Shown piece after piece: positions 48,701 through 58,675 of a DNA stretch of 64,000 nucleotides. Source of the stretch: Lophius americanus (Eukaryota > Chordata > Actinopteri > Lophiiformes > Lophiidae); contig JBBDHG010000160.1 in assembly GCA_037951165.1 (NCBI GenBank), positions 353,501 to 417,500 of the forward strand, read 5' to 3'. Each line of letters starts with the position of its first letter. Within the stretch, counting starts at the first letter, position 1. Under the pieces are notes generated by a model, which was given only the letters and a program-made list of their open reading frames with translations, had not been told where the DNA came from and did no database searches. The position numbers were made by a program, and so were the translations under genes.

Positions 48701-50345
48701 CATCTTCTCTACAGCATTTATCCACTACTCTTTACTCGGCAATCAAAGGATGTGTCAGATATTGATGGAATAGAACCGGTTTATTTCTCTTTTATATTGA
48801 GGATGTCAGGTAGGATATGTCATCTGAAAATAACTGGTTTGTTGAAGTCATTCATCTTTACTTAGACTTCTTGCACCCAAGCTTGCATGGATGTTAATCT
48901 GAATTTATTTATAAAGAAAACATCTCACACATTTGAACAATTCAGTGTAAATCGACCGATGCTGAGTTTGCCTCTTTGTAAATTATGCTGTACATCTTAG
49001 TAGAGACATGTATCACTTTGACTGGTTGATACTGGTTGAAAATAGATGTTTGATCCATGTGGTAGCTGTTTTTTTTTTTTATTGCAGAGGGTATTTCAGA
49101 TTTGTAATATCAATTTGAAAAGAAAGTCATGCATAATTCCTAAAAACTTTTTTTTTTGCAGTGTCACAATGCAACGATATACAATTTCCACCTTTTTTTT
49201 AGATGTATGATAGATGATTGCACTCTTCCATTTGCTTCTCCTTGTCCCAGCGGTGAGGTGGGTGACGATGACTCTGAGGACCCCCAAGTCTATGAGTCCA
49301 TGTATAACATCCAGGTCCAGGCTGGCTCCTCTGAGGCAGCACAGACATCTGATCTAGGTAACACAAAGTCATTATAACCGCCAAAAGGAAAAATCCAGTA
49401 TTTCTTTCTTACTCTGCTTTTAGTTTTCATGATCTTTTTCACTATTGACCCATAACTGAGCCCCCCAGTAGAAGAGCGTGAATACATGCATTCATTTCTG
49501 TATTAGTAATGAAATGATTTTGTAGACATTCAACAGGAAAAGGTGTTTGCTCTCTTTATTGGTGCAGGGGGTCTTTGAACTGTGTTGCACATTGAGGAGA
49601 TGTTTTCATCGCTGTAATTATATGTTTCAGATCTCCCTCAACATTCGTCAGTGGTTTCCCAGGAAAGGAAGGAGGGGACCGCTGAGGAAGATGTTTACGA
49701 GTATGACTGTCCCAGGCCTGTCGCCCCTCCTGCCCCCACCAGAAGAACCGTGTCAGATCACAGCGGCCCCTCGGCTGCCTTCAGCACTCTCAGCATCGAC
49801 AGTGCAATAGAAGAAAGTATGTCTTTCAAAACATTGTTTCATATCTGCCGTCTAAAGGTGAAATACCACCTGTCATCGATTTACAAATGAGCTGGAAATT
49901 AAACAAAATCATATCAGAAAGAACCTCTATATTCCCTGCGGTACATGAATCCAACACTGTTTCTCAGTTTGAATGTCTGTCACCTTGTCTGTGTTTTTCA
50001 GGTCAGTTTTCAACATGTGTTGACCCTGAACGCCCCCCAAAACCTCTCCCACGGCGAGCCAATTCTGACCGTCGGCCTAGGCCAGTAAATCGGGAAATTC
50101 CCGCTCCACTGCCAGATCTACCTGGTCCTTCAACCTCCTCCTCCCCTCCTCCTGCTCCCCCTCCACCTGCTGCGAGTCCAGGAAGCCTGGCCCTAAACGG
50201 GGAGATTGAATGCCTGATGTCCCAAGGCTACTCCATCCAGGACATCCAGAAAGCGCTAATGATCGCCCAGAACAACCTGGAGACAGCCAAGAACATCCTG
50301 CGCGAGTTTGTCTCCATCCCATCAGCGGCACACATCGCCACATAG
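30743..50345 (+). CDS. cbl: cbl: c-Cbl E3 ubiquitin-protein ligase
   Basis: RING-type E3 ligase that binds phosphotyrosine on activated receptor kinases and ubiquitinates them. Fifteen coding exons join in phase: 30743-30886, 33770-34017, 35893-36039, 36367-36523, 39275-39396, 39598-39735, 42250-42337, 42777-42908, 43176-43385, 43601-43717, 44917-45206, 45415-45582, 49251-49357, 49631-49816, 50002-50345; total 865 residues (human 906). Start MAGNPRRGAGLIGLMKDAFQ. The TKB domain spans about residues 30-335. The linker has Tyr351/Tyr354 (human 368/371). The RING is about 364-403 (CKIC...CPFC, E2-contact Trp391), but Arg380 replaces the usual Gly. A proline-rich region (PPVPPRLDLL, PPPPPPERP) follows. 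Docking tyrosines are Tyr620 (YMSP), Tyr668 (YESM) and Tyr714 (YDCP). The UBA (about 818-855, SQGYSIQDIQKALMIAQNN) and terminus HIAT match c-Cbl, not Cbl-b. Exon 9 uses a GC donor. AATAAA occurs at 52052. Confidence 0.97.
36955..37680. repeat. dispersed non-coding teleost repeat in cbl intron 4
   Basis: Phrases such as GTTGGGGGTTGCCACTGCAA, GGTCACCTCTGGATCTTA, GGAAGCCAGTGGAGAG and ACAGGGAGTTATAGTAGTCT match a well-known dispersed repeat of fish genomes (reads like the conserved non-coding segment of an L2-type element). It is heavily drifted, with a local CAACAGCAACAGCAACA expansion at 37530. Confidence 0.6.
37860..38205. repeat. second dispersed LINE-derived fragment in cbl intron 4
   Basis: TATGCAGTTAGTCAGGATGC, TCCTGTAGAAGTTAAGCAGC and CCTGAGGAAGTAGAGTCTTA match the reverse-complement 3' portion of a common teleost LINE (Rex/Tx1-type coding antisense). 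It is too decayed to give a frame. Confidence 0.5.
38333..38795. repeat. GAGCGAGAACGAGA purine-rich minisatellite
   Basis: About 460 bp consist of permuted units GAGA, GCGA and GAACGA, giving long runs with only G, A and occasional C on the plus strand. The unit length drifts between even and triplet-compatible lengths, so frames stay open on both strands (Arg/Glu/Thr-rich on plus, Ser/Leu/Phe- or Arg/Ser-rich on minus). These are repeat artefacts, not genes. It lies in cbl intron 4. Confidence 0.92.
41765..42205. repeat. unassigned ~430-bp repeat, copy A (cbl intron 6)
   Basis: This block aligns by eye along its length with copy B at about 44185-44700, in the same orientation. Shared strings include AACTTCGATCTGTGG, ATTTCACAATAAGTC, TCTAGCTGCAGACCAA and ACCTCAAAGAGCCGTTGA, plus ACAGTTTTCAGCGGGAGA. 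No open frame or terminal inverted repeat was seen. It ends about 50 bp before cbl exon 7. Confidence 0.75.
44185..44700. repeat. unassigned ~430-bp repeat, copy B (cbl intron 10)
   Basis: Same element as at 41765-42205. This copy is slightly longer, with an extra ATGCAAATATGCAAATAGG stretch at its left end. A 77-codon plus-strand frame inside it is not conserved in copy A. I cannot assign the repeat to a class. Confidence 0.75.
46290..46867 (-). pseudogene. DMXL (rabconnectin-3 alpha) exon fragment inside cbl intron 12
   Basis: Two minus-strand exon-like pieces encode the N-terminal WD repeat of DMXL1/2. Piece 46867-46801 reads TSSPVSLMKFSPDGELFATA then GQ and ends at a strong donor (CAG|GTAAGT). 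Piece 46516-46468 reads DDCLIKVWYSTNKCKS and ends at G|GTGTTT. Human DMXL1 has a matching run (SPDGEFFATAGKDDCLVKVWY). A third, drifted piece (about 46430-46330, VVYVIHPSSTGPS in a shifted frame) may correspond to the following YLAHPRSVTGFS segment. Only this small part of a very large gene is present, antisense inside cbl, so it is most simply a duplicated genomic fragment. Confidence 0.5.
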
Positions 50346-53300
50346 TCCCTGCGGGCACGCCCTTTGTCTCCGTATTGTCTCTGTCTCCACTCTGTGCCAT
50401 TATCATGGATAGCATTTACCAAGCACTTTCCTGCAGCGCCACGATTACTGGCACGAGAAAGGCTTTCTTCTGAGGAGTCATGCTTTGTTCATCTCCTATC
50501 AGAAGATCCAGACTAACTATCATCCTCCGCAAGTTCATTCCTAACAAAACTACGGCAGCATTACTTTTTCTTAGTTTCTGTCTGAAAAATATCATATTTT
50601 GATTAACTCCGACTGCTGCTATGCCTCAAAATCTCTTGTTTATGTTTACAGATTGAGGTGTTTGGCCCAAAAGGAACGTGCGGATCCCTAGTTTGGTTGA
50701 CCGGCTCGTAAGTTTGATCCAGTTTGGTTTCATGAGCAGCTCAGTGGAGGCAGAGAGATCTGATATGACCTGAACGCAGCATATAATATGAGCCTTTAAT
50801 TGTGAGTTCTGTAGCCAAGCTTTTGACCCTGTTGTACTTTAAAAGAGGTCCACGCACGCTGTGGCAGCGCGTCCCCTCAGACCGAGAACTCTTTCTCTCA
50901 TTCAGCTAAGTGTTGAAGCGACAGTGACTCCGGTCAGTAGGGGGACCCAGCAGTTTTTTGACCTGTGTCCCGCTGCTGGCAGCCGTTCAGTTTGGTGCTT
51001 TTACTGGCTTCTCCGTAAATTGTGACATGCGAATATGTAGCGACGTGACTTTGAGGAAAAATGATCCGTGGCGTGTTTGTTCTTGCTGATGAATGTGAAT
51101 GTTCAGTCACGGTGCAGTATTTGCAGGGCTTCATGTCGTACACGTCAGACCGTGGCTCGCTCTGGTACCGACAAGTTGGTTCCACTTTATCTCTGAACTC
51201 CTGGCTCAATGATGAAATAACCAGATTAATGTCTAAATATTCTCTCATAGGGTGTCTTGCTGTGTAAACTAACAATGGCTGAATTATCAGACGTTTATTT
51301 TCTTATTTAACTCCCATCGTCGGATGGTCCACACTGAAGGCTGGTTTATTTACTCAAAACCCCTCATTAACGTTTACCGAAAGGGCAATGGACTTGAACA
51401 TATGCTGTTGAATTTCTCCTGACACGTTGACGTGCTTTAGGTCTGCACCTCCTTTCACAACCTCTGGAGGTTCTGAAAATCAGGTACTCAGTAAGGAGGG
51501 TTGAATGCAGTGGATGAAGAGATGCATGTAAAGGGGGGGTTAGGATGTAGGCAATGAGCACAAATAACTCTCCTGAAATTTACTCTGTCATTTCTTGTTA
51601 ACCTGGATTAGAGTTGGACTTTAATTCGGGCCGCAAGATTATGACCAAAACGATGATCCTGATTATATATGATGATAATTAATTGATTGAATGTACCGTC
51701 AGGAACATCTAGGTCTCCTTTGCTCTGTTTGGCCGTAGGTCAGAGGTCGCAGCAACTCATAAGGTGACAGATCTGCTTTAAAAAGCAGAAAATAAGATGA
51801 TTGACCGGCGAGCTCTCATCGATTCTTTTCCGTATTTCATTTTATGAACTAAATGGCTGAAATGTCAGGAGTCGTGTTGTGACAACTAGACGGCCTATCA
51901 AATCAAATGTCGTAATTTTGCTTTACCAGCAAAAGTGCGGGCAGAATGAAAAGAGCGTTCCTCGGGTATCCAGAACAAAATGCTAAAATGACAATGTTGA
52001 AAGTGTTAAGTATAAGTGTCTCCTGGATTGAGACAAGTCAAAAGTGCTCAAAATAAACTCAACAGCTGGACTTAAATCTCATCATTTCTCCAACCAAACA
52101 TTCATACTAACCTAAAATACAAATGGTTCAAACTAGTCCAATTTTGTTTTTTTCTGCACAGGATTAATTATGAGCATCGGTCACTTTCTCACTTTCATAA
52201 GGGCCTAATAGTAACCCAGGATCATACACTCCTTAGAGCAAAGATTCAAATGAAATCAGTGCAAGACAAAACTTGAGAGGAAAGCTCTGTCTGCGGCATG
52301 AAGAGTCTTCTTCATATTGTACAGTGAAGGAGCACTGGATTCTCATTTCCATTTACTTAAACTTTACTTACGCAAGAGTGCAACTTCTTATTTTTCCATT
52401 CGAAAACAGCTCAACAATTGTCAGCGGTAAAGTACAAGTGCGCCTTCTGTCCATCACAACCTGAACGCCAGCCGACGAGACGGAAACAAAACACTTCCTT
52501 TTTCTTTATGCTTAAACGGAACAGAAATGTGTGACAAAAAATTGGAGCTTTTTGTCTCAAAGTTTGTCCCGACTAGTTATCATCATGGAAGCATTCACCA
52601 TATACCATAATAGCTATCAAAAATACAATTTAATTACTGAAATCAACTGGAGAAAGAGCTCGTTAGTGCACCCTGGTGGACAAGCCACACTATTGCAACA
52701 CAGTTCATAAAGACGTTCTGTGCTGATTCACTGCAGGCCTGATCTCGCAGTTACTTGGTTTTCTTTCTATCATGAGGTAATATTTAAAAATATTACCTCA
52801 TGTGTTCTCAAATTCAGTATATGCATGGCAGAATTTGAATTCCTGCCTGAATGATGTTTACTGTGATGGAAGGGTCAGATGGATCGATTCCCGATGTTAC
52901 AGACACAAAGTCTCATTTTGCGTATCAATATTAATATCAAAAGGGTTGCTGAAAAAGAAAAAAGTTGATACCATGTTGGATCTCATTGAGAGCCGCGGCA
53001 ACATTTGAATCTTTGCTGAAGGAGAATTCACTAAATAGACGATAGTTATTTACTTGCTGTCTAATTTTTAAAACATGAATGTGAAGAAGTCGTTAATGTA
53101 TGAAACGCCTCATGTTTTCACAAATGACTTGGTGGTTATCGAAGTTTAATCCAAACGCAGCCTATTAATTAAGCACTCCCGACTTATTTCTCTTTAATAA
53201 AAAAAACACATGAGCTGATCTTAACATAAAATTATCAAATAATATCCAAATTTCATGATATCACCGACACCTAGATGACATTATTATATAATAATAGTTT

Positions 53301-53925
53301 TTTGGGGTTGTTATGTTATTAAATATATTAGGGTTAAAATATGTCGATCTGTGAAGAATACATTTTTTTTTCTCTTGAAAAGCAGTAAGAAAATGTACAT
53401 TGATGCACGTCAGATAAAAATAGGCCAATCCGCTGTGGTTCTGTTGGACTCTATAAATTCCGCTGTCATGTTGCCTCCTCCAACTGCTGATGATTTGCAG
53501 AGAATGTGTCCCTCACCTTTTTTTACTCACTCCCTCAAACAGGGACTATCTTTTGACCATAGAAGTGCCGCTGTGTGAGGTAACAGTCAGACCGACTCAC
53601 TCCCGCCTCGCACACACTTTCCCTCCAGTAAAACCCGAGCGCTGGTTCAGATCCACTGGTTAACGAAGTTTGTGGTATAAAAGAATTAATGGTCACTCGC
53701 CTTTTCAACAAGAACTTGCCTACTAAAAAGTTGTCATTGCTTCGTTGTTGCTTGTGTAAATATGATTTTATTTATTGTCTTTAATATCCTCAGCATTTGT
53801 TTTGTTGCCATGTTTTTCGCGCCTCAGCCATTAAGATTTTTAATTAAACAGTATTTTCTTTAATATCTGATCTTGTCTTTCTCTCTGTTGTACCTCAGAC
53901 TAAAGTCATACTGCTGAAGTTTTCA
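50346..53925. other. cbl 3' UTR and intergenic sequence
   Basis: No other protein gene is visible. AATAAA at 52052 and ATTAAA at 53843 are possible poly(A) signals for a long cbl 3' UTR. A perfect inverted repeat lies at 52771-52802. Short open frames on both strands show no recognisable similarity. Confidence 0.45.
52771..52802. repeat. perfect 15-bp inverted repeat with a 2-nt loop
   Basis: The left arm CATGAGGTAATATTT and right arm AAATATTACCTCATG are exact reverse complements separated by AA. If transcribed in the cbl 3' UTR it would form a stable hairpin. Confidence 0.9.
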
Positions 53926-54545
53926 CTGAGTAATTTCAATCACAATTTCGCTTAATGGAAGCAGGAAGTTGGTCCGGCAGTCTCACCAGAAGCACGCTAC
54001 GCCAACATGAACAGAAATTCCAGAAGGTGGTTGAGATTCGACAGAGATTCAACGGTGCTGATTGAATATTTTATGAACTGACGAGTCAAATGTTAGACTG
54101 AAGACGGGGTCCCGTTTCATCTGTTGTAAACCAAACAAACTATTCCACTAGAATAATATTAGACCTGCTGTCAAACATGGAGGTGGAAGTGGAATGTTGT
54201 GAGATGATCTGCTGCTTTCGGACCAGGACAACATGAATTCTGCTCTCTAATAGAAAAAAACTGAAGGAGAATGTCAGGTCTTCTCTTTGTAAGTCCACCT
54301 CTGAATTGCTCAAAAGGAAGAGAAATCTGGAGTAGTCCAGTCAAAGTCTGGACCTGAACCCCATTGAGAAGTTGTGGGAGGTGAGACGAAAAAAAGAACC
54401 TTCAACATCACTGCACTGAAGCGGTTCTGTGAAGAAGAATGGGCCAAACTTCCATCAGTGACGTCAGCGACTGATCTCTAGTTATCAGATATTGAGAGGC
54501 AGCAGTGTTTTTGAGAGGAGCCAATGCATATTAAACCATCCAAGA
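53926..54545 (+). mobile_element. Tc1/mariner-like remnant (family 2)
   Basis: Transposase-derived stretches are readable: AACATGGAGGTGGAAGTGGA, GGACCAGGACAACATGAATT, and the conserved catalytic-region phrase GTCTGGACCTGAACCCCATT followed by GAGAAGTTGTGGGAGG. It shares segments with the copy at 9236-9885. Frameshifts make it inactive. Confidence 0.7.
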
Positions 54546-54554
54546 AATATGTTA

Positions 54555-54625
54555 CTGTTCTTCTGGCATCCTCTTAGTCCTGCTCACCTTCATCTCCAGG
54601 ATTAACTCGTCATCGTCACCTGGAC
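54555..54625 (-). CDS. candidate second mcam-type cytoplasmic tail exon
   Basis: On the minus strand, after a TTTTGTGTAAAATGTCCAG acceptor, the frame reads GDDDELILEMKVSRTKRMPE then EQ and a TAA. It resembles the membrane-distal tail of MCAM (human TELVVEVKSDKLPEE; the mcam exon at 60863-60986 has SEDDIVVEMKNN). An alternative donor inside it (AAG|GTGAGC) is also present. It lies about 4 kb beyond the last predicted mcam exon, so it could be an alternative terminal exon, a relic of a tandem duplicate, or coincidence. Confidence 0.3.
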
Positions 54626-54729
54626 ATTTTACACAAAATGACGAAGGAGTAGCTGAATTGTTTGCAGTGAGAGGAGCAGCTTCAGTGTCAGGGGCATGAA
54701 TTTGTTGCAGATGTGTTTTCTGTCCTTCC

Positions 54730-54890
54730 AGACTCCAGAGAGAAACATGAGCTACTGTTGGAGTCATTTCCAGCTCGTGCTGACAGCGGTTTGGAGGCGA
54801 TGTTCCTTCCTGCCTCCTCCATGAGGGCCGGCGGAGCGCTAACAGAAAACGTACTGCTACTCTTTTCAAGCATTTTCTTTAAAAGAAAAA
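54730..54890 (-). other. unidentified exon-like frame, Ser/Ala-rich
   Basis: A long pyrimidine tract with TTTTAAAG acceptor precedes a minus-strand frame beginning KMLEKSSSTFSVSAPPALME and EAGRNIASKPLSARAG. The protein looks plausible but I do not recognise it, and no good donor follows. It could belong with the mcam-like exon at 54555-54625 but the frames do not join directly. Confidence 0.22.
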
Positions 54891-55124
54891 AAAAGGAAAT
54901 ATAAAACACTGCAAGCATCAAAGAATCACATCAGTGCTTAATTTACACACATTTAGAAAAAAAGAACATTGCCAAATTTACTTTCCCACTGGCAATAAAT
55001 CAAGAATAAACACATGATGCATTTATAGTTGAGCTAAAACCAAAAAGAAGGGCAGATATAATCAAATCAGAAATGCTTGCATCTTTGCCGGACACAGAGT
55101 TTTCTGCAACATTACATTTGTGCG

Positions 55125-55175
55125 TGCGCACATGTGTATGTGCGTGTGTTCGCACATGTATGTGTGTGTGTGCGC
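55125..55175 (+). repeat. GT/GCGT-rich microsatellite
   Basis: An imperfect alternating purine-pyrimidine run (TGTGCGTGCGCACATGTGTA, then TATGTGTGTGTGTGCGCG) is present. Such sequence can adopt Z-DNA. Confidence 0.7.
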
Positions 55176-55461
55176 GTAAGTAAATCCACTGAATACTGCG
55201 ATGACGGAGGCGTTGAATGGGGGAATGTCCAAACCGAGGTGGTGTTTCTCTGCAGGTCTGAGGTCAGTGTGAGCGTCTCCTCTGCTCCAACACCCACACT
55301 GACTGCTGGCTTCCCACCTCCTGCTGCAGGGGGTTACGGCTAGAGCTGACTGGAGGGGGGGGAAGGACGAGAACATCAGAAAAAAAAAACACCTGATAAT
55401 TATGGAACTTTTTAAAGTTGTATTTTGCTATAAGAGGTTTTAAAGACGATGTAATACCATA

Positions 55462-56875
55462 GCAGCAACATGGGTCAGTCCTCCTGTGGGCCCACCACCA
55501 ACGGAAGATTCCGCACTGGTCCGGTGCATTGTGGGTCGGGCAGCAGGGAAAGGCAGCGGGATTTGCGGTCCGATCCTCGGCTACGAAAGCTAATGGTGGG
55601 GACATGGAATGTCCCCTCACTGATGGGGAAGGAGCCTGAATTTGAGCGAGAGGTCAAGAGCTACTGACTAGATATAATCGGGCTCACCTCAACGCACAGC
55701 ACTTGTTCTGGACCCCTCCTTCTCGATGGGGGCTGTACCATCTACTACGCTGGAGTTGCTTCAGGTGAGACGCGGAGGGCAGGTTTGGGCATAGCTCATA
55801 GCTCCCCAGCTCTCTGCCCATGTTTTGGAGTTTACCCCAGTGGATGAAAGGGTTGCTCTCGTGCAACTTTGGGTTTGGGAACGGGTCCTGGCTTATGCGC
55901 CAAAAAGCAGTTCCGAGTACCCACCCTTTCTAAAGTCTTTGGAACATGTGCTGGAAAGCGCCAAAACTGGGGACTCCATTGTCCTACTGGGAGACTTCAG
56001 TGCACATGTGGGCAATGACAGCCAGACCTGTCTCGGCGTGATGGGGAGGAACTCATCCATTGTCAACAGGGTGGATGGGGACCCGCTGACCTCCACTTAG
56101 AAAGTTCTCAGGCGGTGGAAGGAATATTTTAGAGATCTCTTAAATCCCACCAACACGTATTCCCTGGAGGAACCAGAATCCAGTATCTTAAAGCTCTGGA
56201 TGTTTTAGAGCTGTCATGGCTGACACGCCTCTGCAACTTTGCCAGGACATCGAGGGTAGTACCTCCTAGAGTAGCAGACTGGGGTGGTGGCTACTCCCTT
56301 TTTAAGAAGGGGGACCAGGGCATGTGCTGGAACTAACGGGGGATAACACTCCTCGGCCTGCCCGGGAAGTTCTACGCCAAGATATTGGAGAGGAGAGTCC
56401 CGTCGATAGTCGAACCTCGGATTCAGGGGTAAGAAGGCGGTATCTGTCCTGGTTCTGGAATGCTGGTGCAGCTCTATACCCTCTCAAGGGTGCTGGAGGA
56501 TGCATGGGAGTCAACATGTGCTTTTTGGATCTTCTTGGACCGTGTCTCCCGGGTCATCCTTTTTGGATTGCTCCAAGAGTAGAGCTGCTGCTCGTGCGCA
56601 TAGAGAGCAGTCATCGAGGCGTTTCGGGCATCTGGATAGGACGCCCCCTGACAACTCCACGGGGACTTGTTTTGGGCATGTCCATCTGGGTGGAGACGCT
56701 GGGGCAGACCCAGGACACTCTGGAGAGATTAAATCTCTCGGCTGGCTTGGGAACGCCTCAGCATCCTCCCAGAGGAGTTGGTCGGTGGGGTCGGGAAGAG
56801 GAAAGTCTGGGCTTCCCTCCTGAAACTGCAGCCTCCACGATTCAGATCCCGATGAGCTGTAGATGACGTGAAGAG
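55462..56875 (+). mobile_element. APE-endonuclease LINE, internally deleted copy
   Basis: Pieces of a teleost non-LTR retrotransposon polyprotein are readable on the plus strand. The endonuclease part has KLMVGTWNVPSLMGKEPEFE, LTSTHS, then YAPKSSSEYPPFLKSLEHVL and GDSIVLLGDFSAHVGN. The reverse transcriptase part starts RGITLLGLPGKFYAKILERR then VPSIVEPRIQ. The C-terminus reads ISRLAWERL and KVWASLL. Large blocks between these are missing and several frameshifts and stops occur, so the copy is dead. The clade (I/Nimb-like or RTE-like) is not resolved from memory. It lies between the cbl and mcam 3' ends. Confidence 0.8.
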
Positions 56876-57149
56876 ACAATAAAAAAATTAGTTCTAGCTA
56901 TAGCTTTTCCTGTTGATTAAGTTATCAGCATTTAAGGAATCTACATCAGCTTGGAATAATACTGGAAAACACAGGAATGCCCCCACATCTGTGTTTGCAT
57001 CACATCCCGATATCCTCATTTCATCAATAGTCGCTTTCTGCACACTGGCAGCTTCTTTATTCATAACCATTTAATAATTGATAGAAAGGCGGTCACTTAG
57101 TTATTATGTGTCAAAATTTAAAATAGCTTCAGTGGGGATCTCGATCATT

Positions 57150-57224
57150 TATCAATCCAGGGATTGAACCGCTGACCTTATGCTTGGTGGGGGGGCTGTG
57201 ACTACCTCCTGAGCTACGGCTGCA
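57150..57224 (-). mobile_element. tRNA-derived SINE head
   Basis: The reverse complement begins GCAGCCGTAGCTCAGGAGGT, with a Pol III A box (TAGCTCAGGAGG), and 40 nt on a B box GGTTCAATCCC. The anticodon region is not tRNA-like (a C-rich run), so this is a SINE head, not a tRNA gene. This class (GTAGCTCAGGAGGTAGAG) is frequent in fish. Confidence 0.6.
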
Positions 57225-57704
57225 CACAGCTTACTTCTGAATAACAACTTTTTTAATCTAATATATTGTATTCTGAGAGAGTTGAACATCTGTCCACTGT
57301 GGTGGATACTGTGGATCAACTACATAAAAAGAAATTCAATGGATGAATGGTTTGTGTTTTTAAGACAAACACATAAATGCACGTAAGAACATTATAACAC
57401 AGAACAAGATGAACGTATGAATGTATGAATGCATGTAAGACAACAGACAACAACAGTACAGGGGATATTTGTCTGACGGTGAAAAAAACAACCCTGAGGC
57501 CAACGGGAAGATTTTTGTTGATTGTCATTTTCTTTACCAATCAGATTTTGAATGTCATGTTGGCCGTGACCTCTGACCCCGGGGGATTCCAGCTCTACGT
57601 CAATAGTGCGTCTGCGGAAGGCGGTTGCTTCCAATATCTTCTACTTCTGTCCAGCGGTCATTTTCAGCTTTAAAACAAATTAAAACTCCCGGGCACTGGC
57701 CTCC

Positions 57705-57825
57705 ATGTCAGAGGAAAAGGACCTTCTAATGGAGCTGAAAGGCGGCAGGTTCCTATACGACCGGAATATTGAGCTATTTTCAAGACAGGAGGACGGACTT
57801 GGTCTTCAATCGATGGACAGCTTTG
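57705..57825 (+). CDS. candidate first coding exon of an unidentified gene
   Basis: An ATG in a GC-rich, promoter-like setting opens MSEEKDLLMELKGGRFLYDR then NIELFSRQEDGLGLQSMDSF and runs directly into a consensus donor (TTTG|GTGAGT). Base composition over 57550-57830 is clearly higher in GC than its surroundings. I do not recognise the protein and found no following plus-strand exon; the mcam gene occupies the opposite strand from 58.7 kb on. It could be a lineage-specific gene, an alternative promoter, or chance. Confidence 0.28.
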
Positions 57826-58675
57826 GTGAGTCTAATGGGTTCTGATGGATCTTTAATAGCTGTGTATTGTTGCTGGCTTTAGATGGTTGCTACTGTTGTG
57901 GTGTGAATGAGGTCCGCGTTCAGTGATCTCACACTGCCAGTGTGCCTCTGGGCATGTATGATTATGCCCAGCAGGTTGGCTGGGGTCGGTTTGGAAACTC
58001 TGTTGAATCCTGATTGTGCTCCTTAAATTTTGAGGCATTTATGCTTCTTTAGCGTTGGTGTGAGTAAATGTGAGTTTATTATTCACTTATAACACTTATC
58101 TGGGATATATGTGTCGTCTATTTTTGATGCAGCATAATGTCTTTCTGCTTGATAGTTACATCCGGCCCTGGTTTCAGTGTGTGTCTATGCAGTTGTTGTT
58201 GTTTTTTTTTTTATCCCTTATAGGTGTTGAATCTCCCTTTTCTTTATTCCACTAGATAAATGTTACTGTCCCTTTGGATACAGGCTAGTTACGTAGTTAC
58301 GTAGTCTGACAACAGATCTGAAGGTGCAGTTATATGACAGCAGCCTCATTGTGGGAGCAGATCACCGAAGGCCTAGATGGAACTACCACGACCCGCCACT
58401 GTGAAAAATAACCCATCAAAATAATCACTTTATGTCTCTAGTCTCATTTAATTTCCAGAGACTTTACTCTCTAATGTTGTGAGAACAAGCTTTTCTTTCC
58501 CTTCTGAATTGCATACAGGGGTATTTTGAAGATTTTTTCATCTGAGCTTGTCAAGAATGAAACCAGAAAAGATCTGAATAAGTTTCTTCACACTTCACAT
58601 GAAGCTCATGCCTTCCCTGAAATGTGGGTTTGGATCCCTCAAACTCAAGGTCCTTAAACCTCCAGACTCTCTTCC

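Noticed and set aside
55077..55343. Plus-strand frame ending SAPTPTLTAGFPPPAAGGYG, and opposing minus-strand frames in the same place
   Set aside because: An acceptor-like CTGCAG precedes the plus frame, but it starts in a GT microsatellite, several frames on both strands are open, and no neighbouring exon or known protein fits.
57150..57224. Possible second tRNA gene
   Set aside because: A and B boxes are present but the anticodon arm does not form; it is a SINE head.
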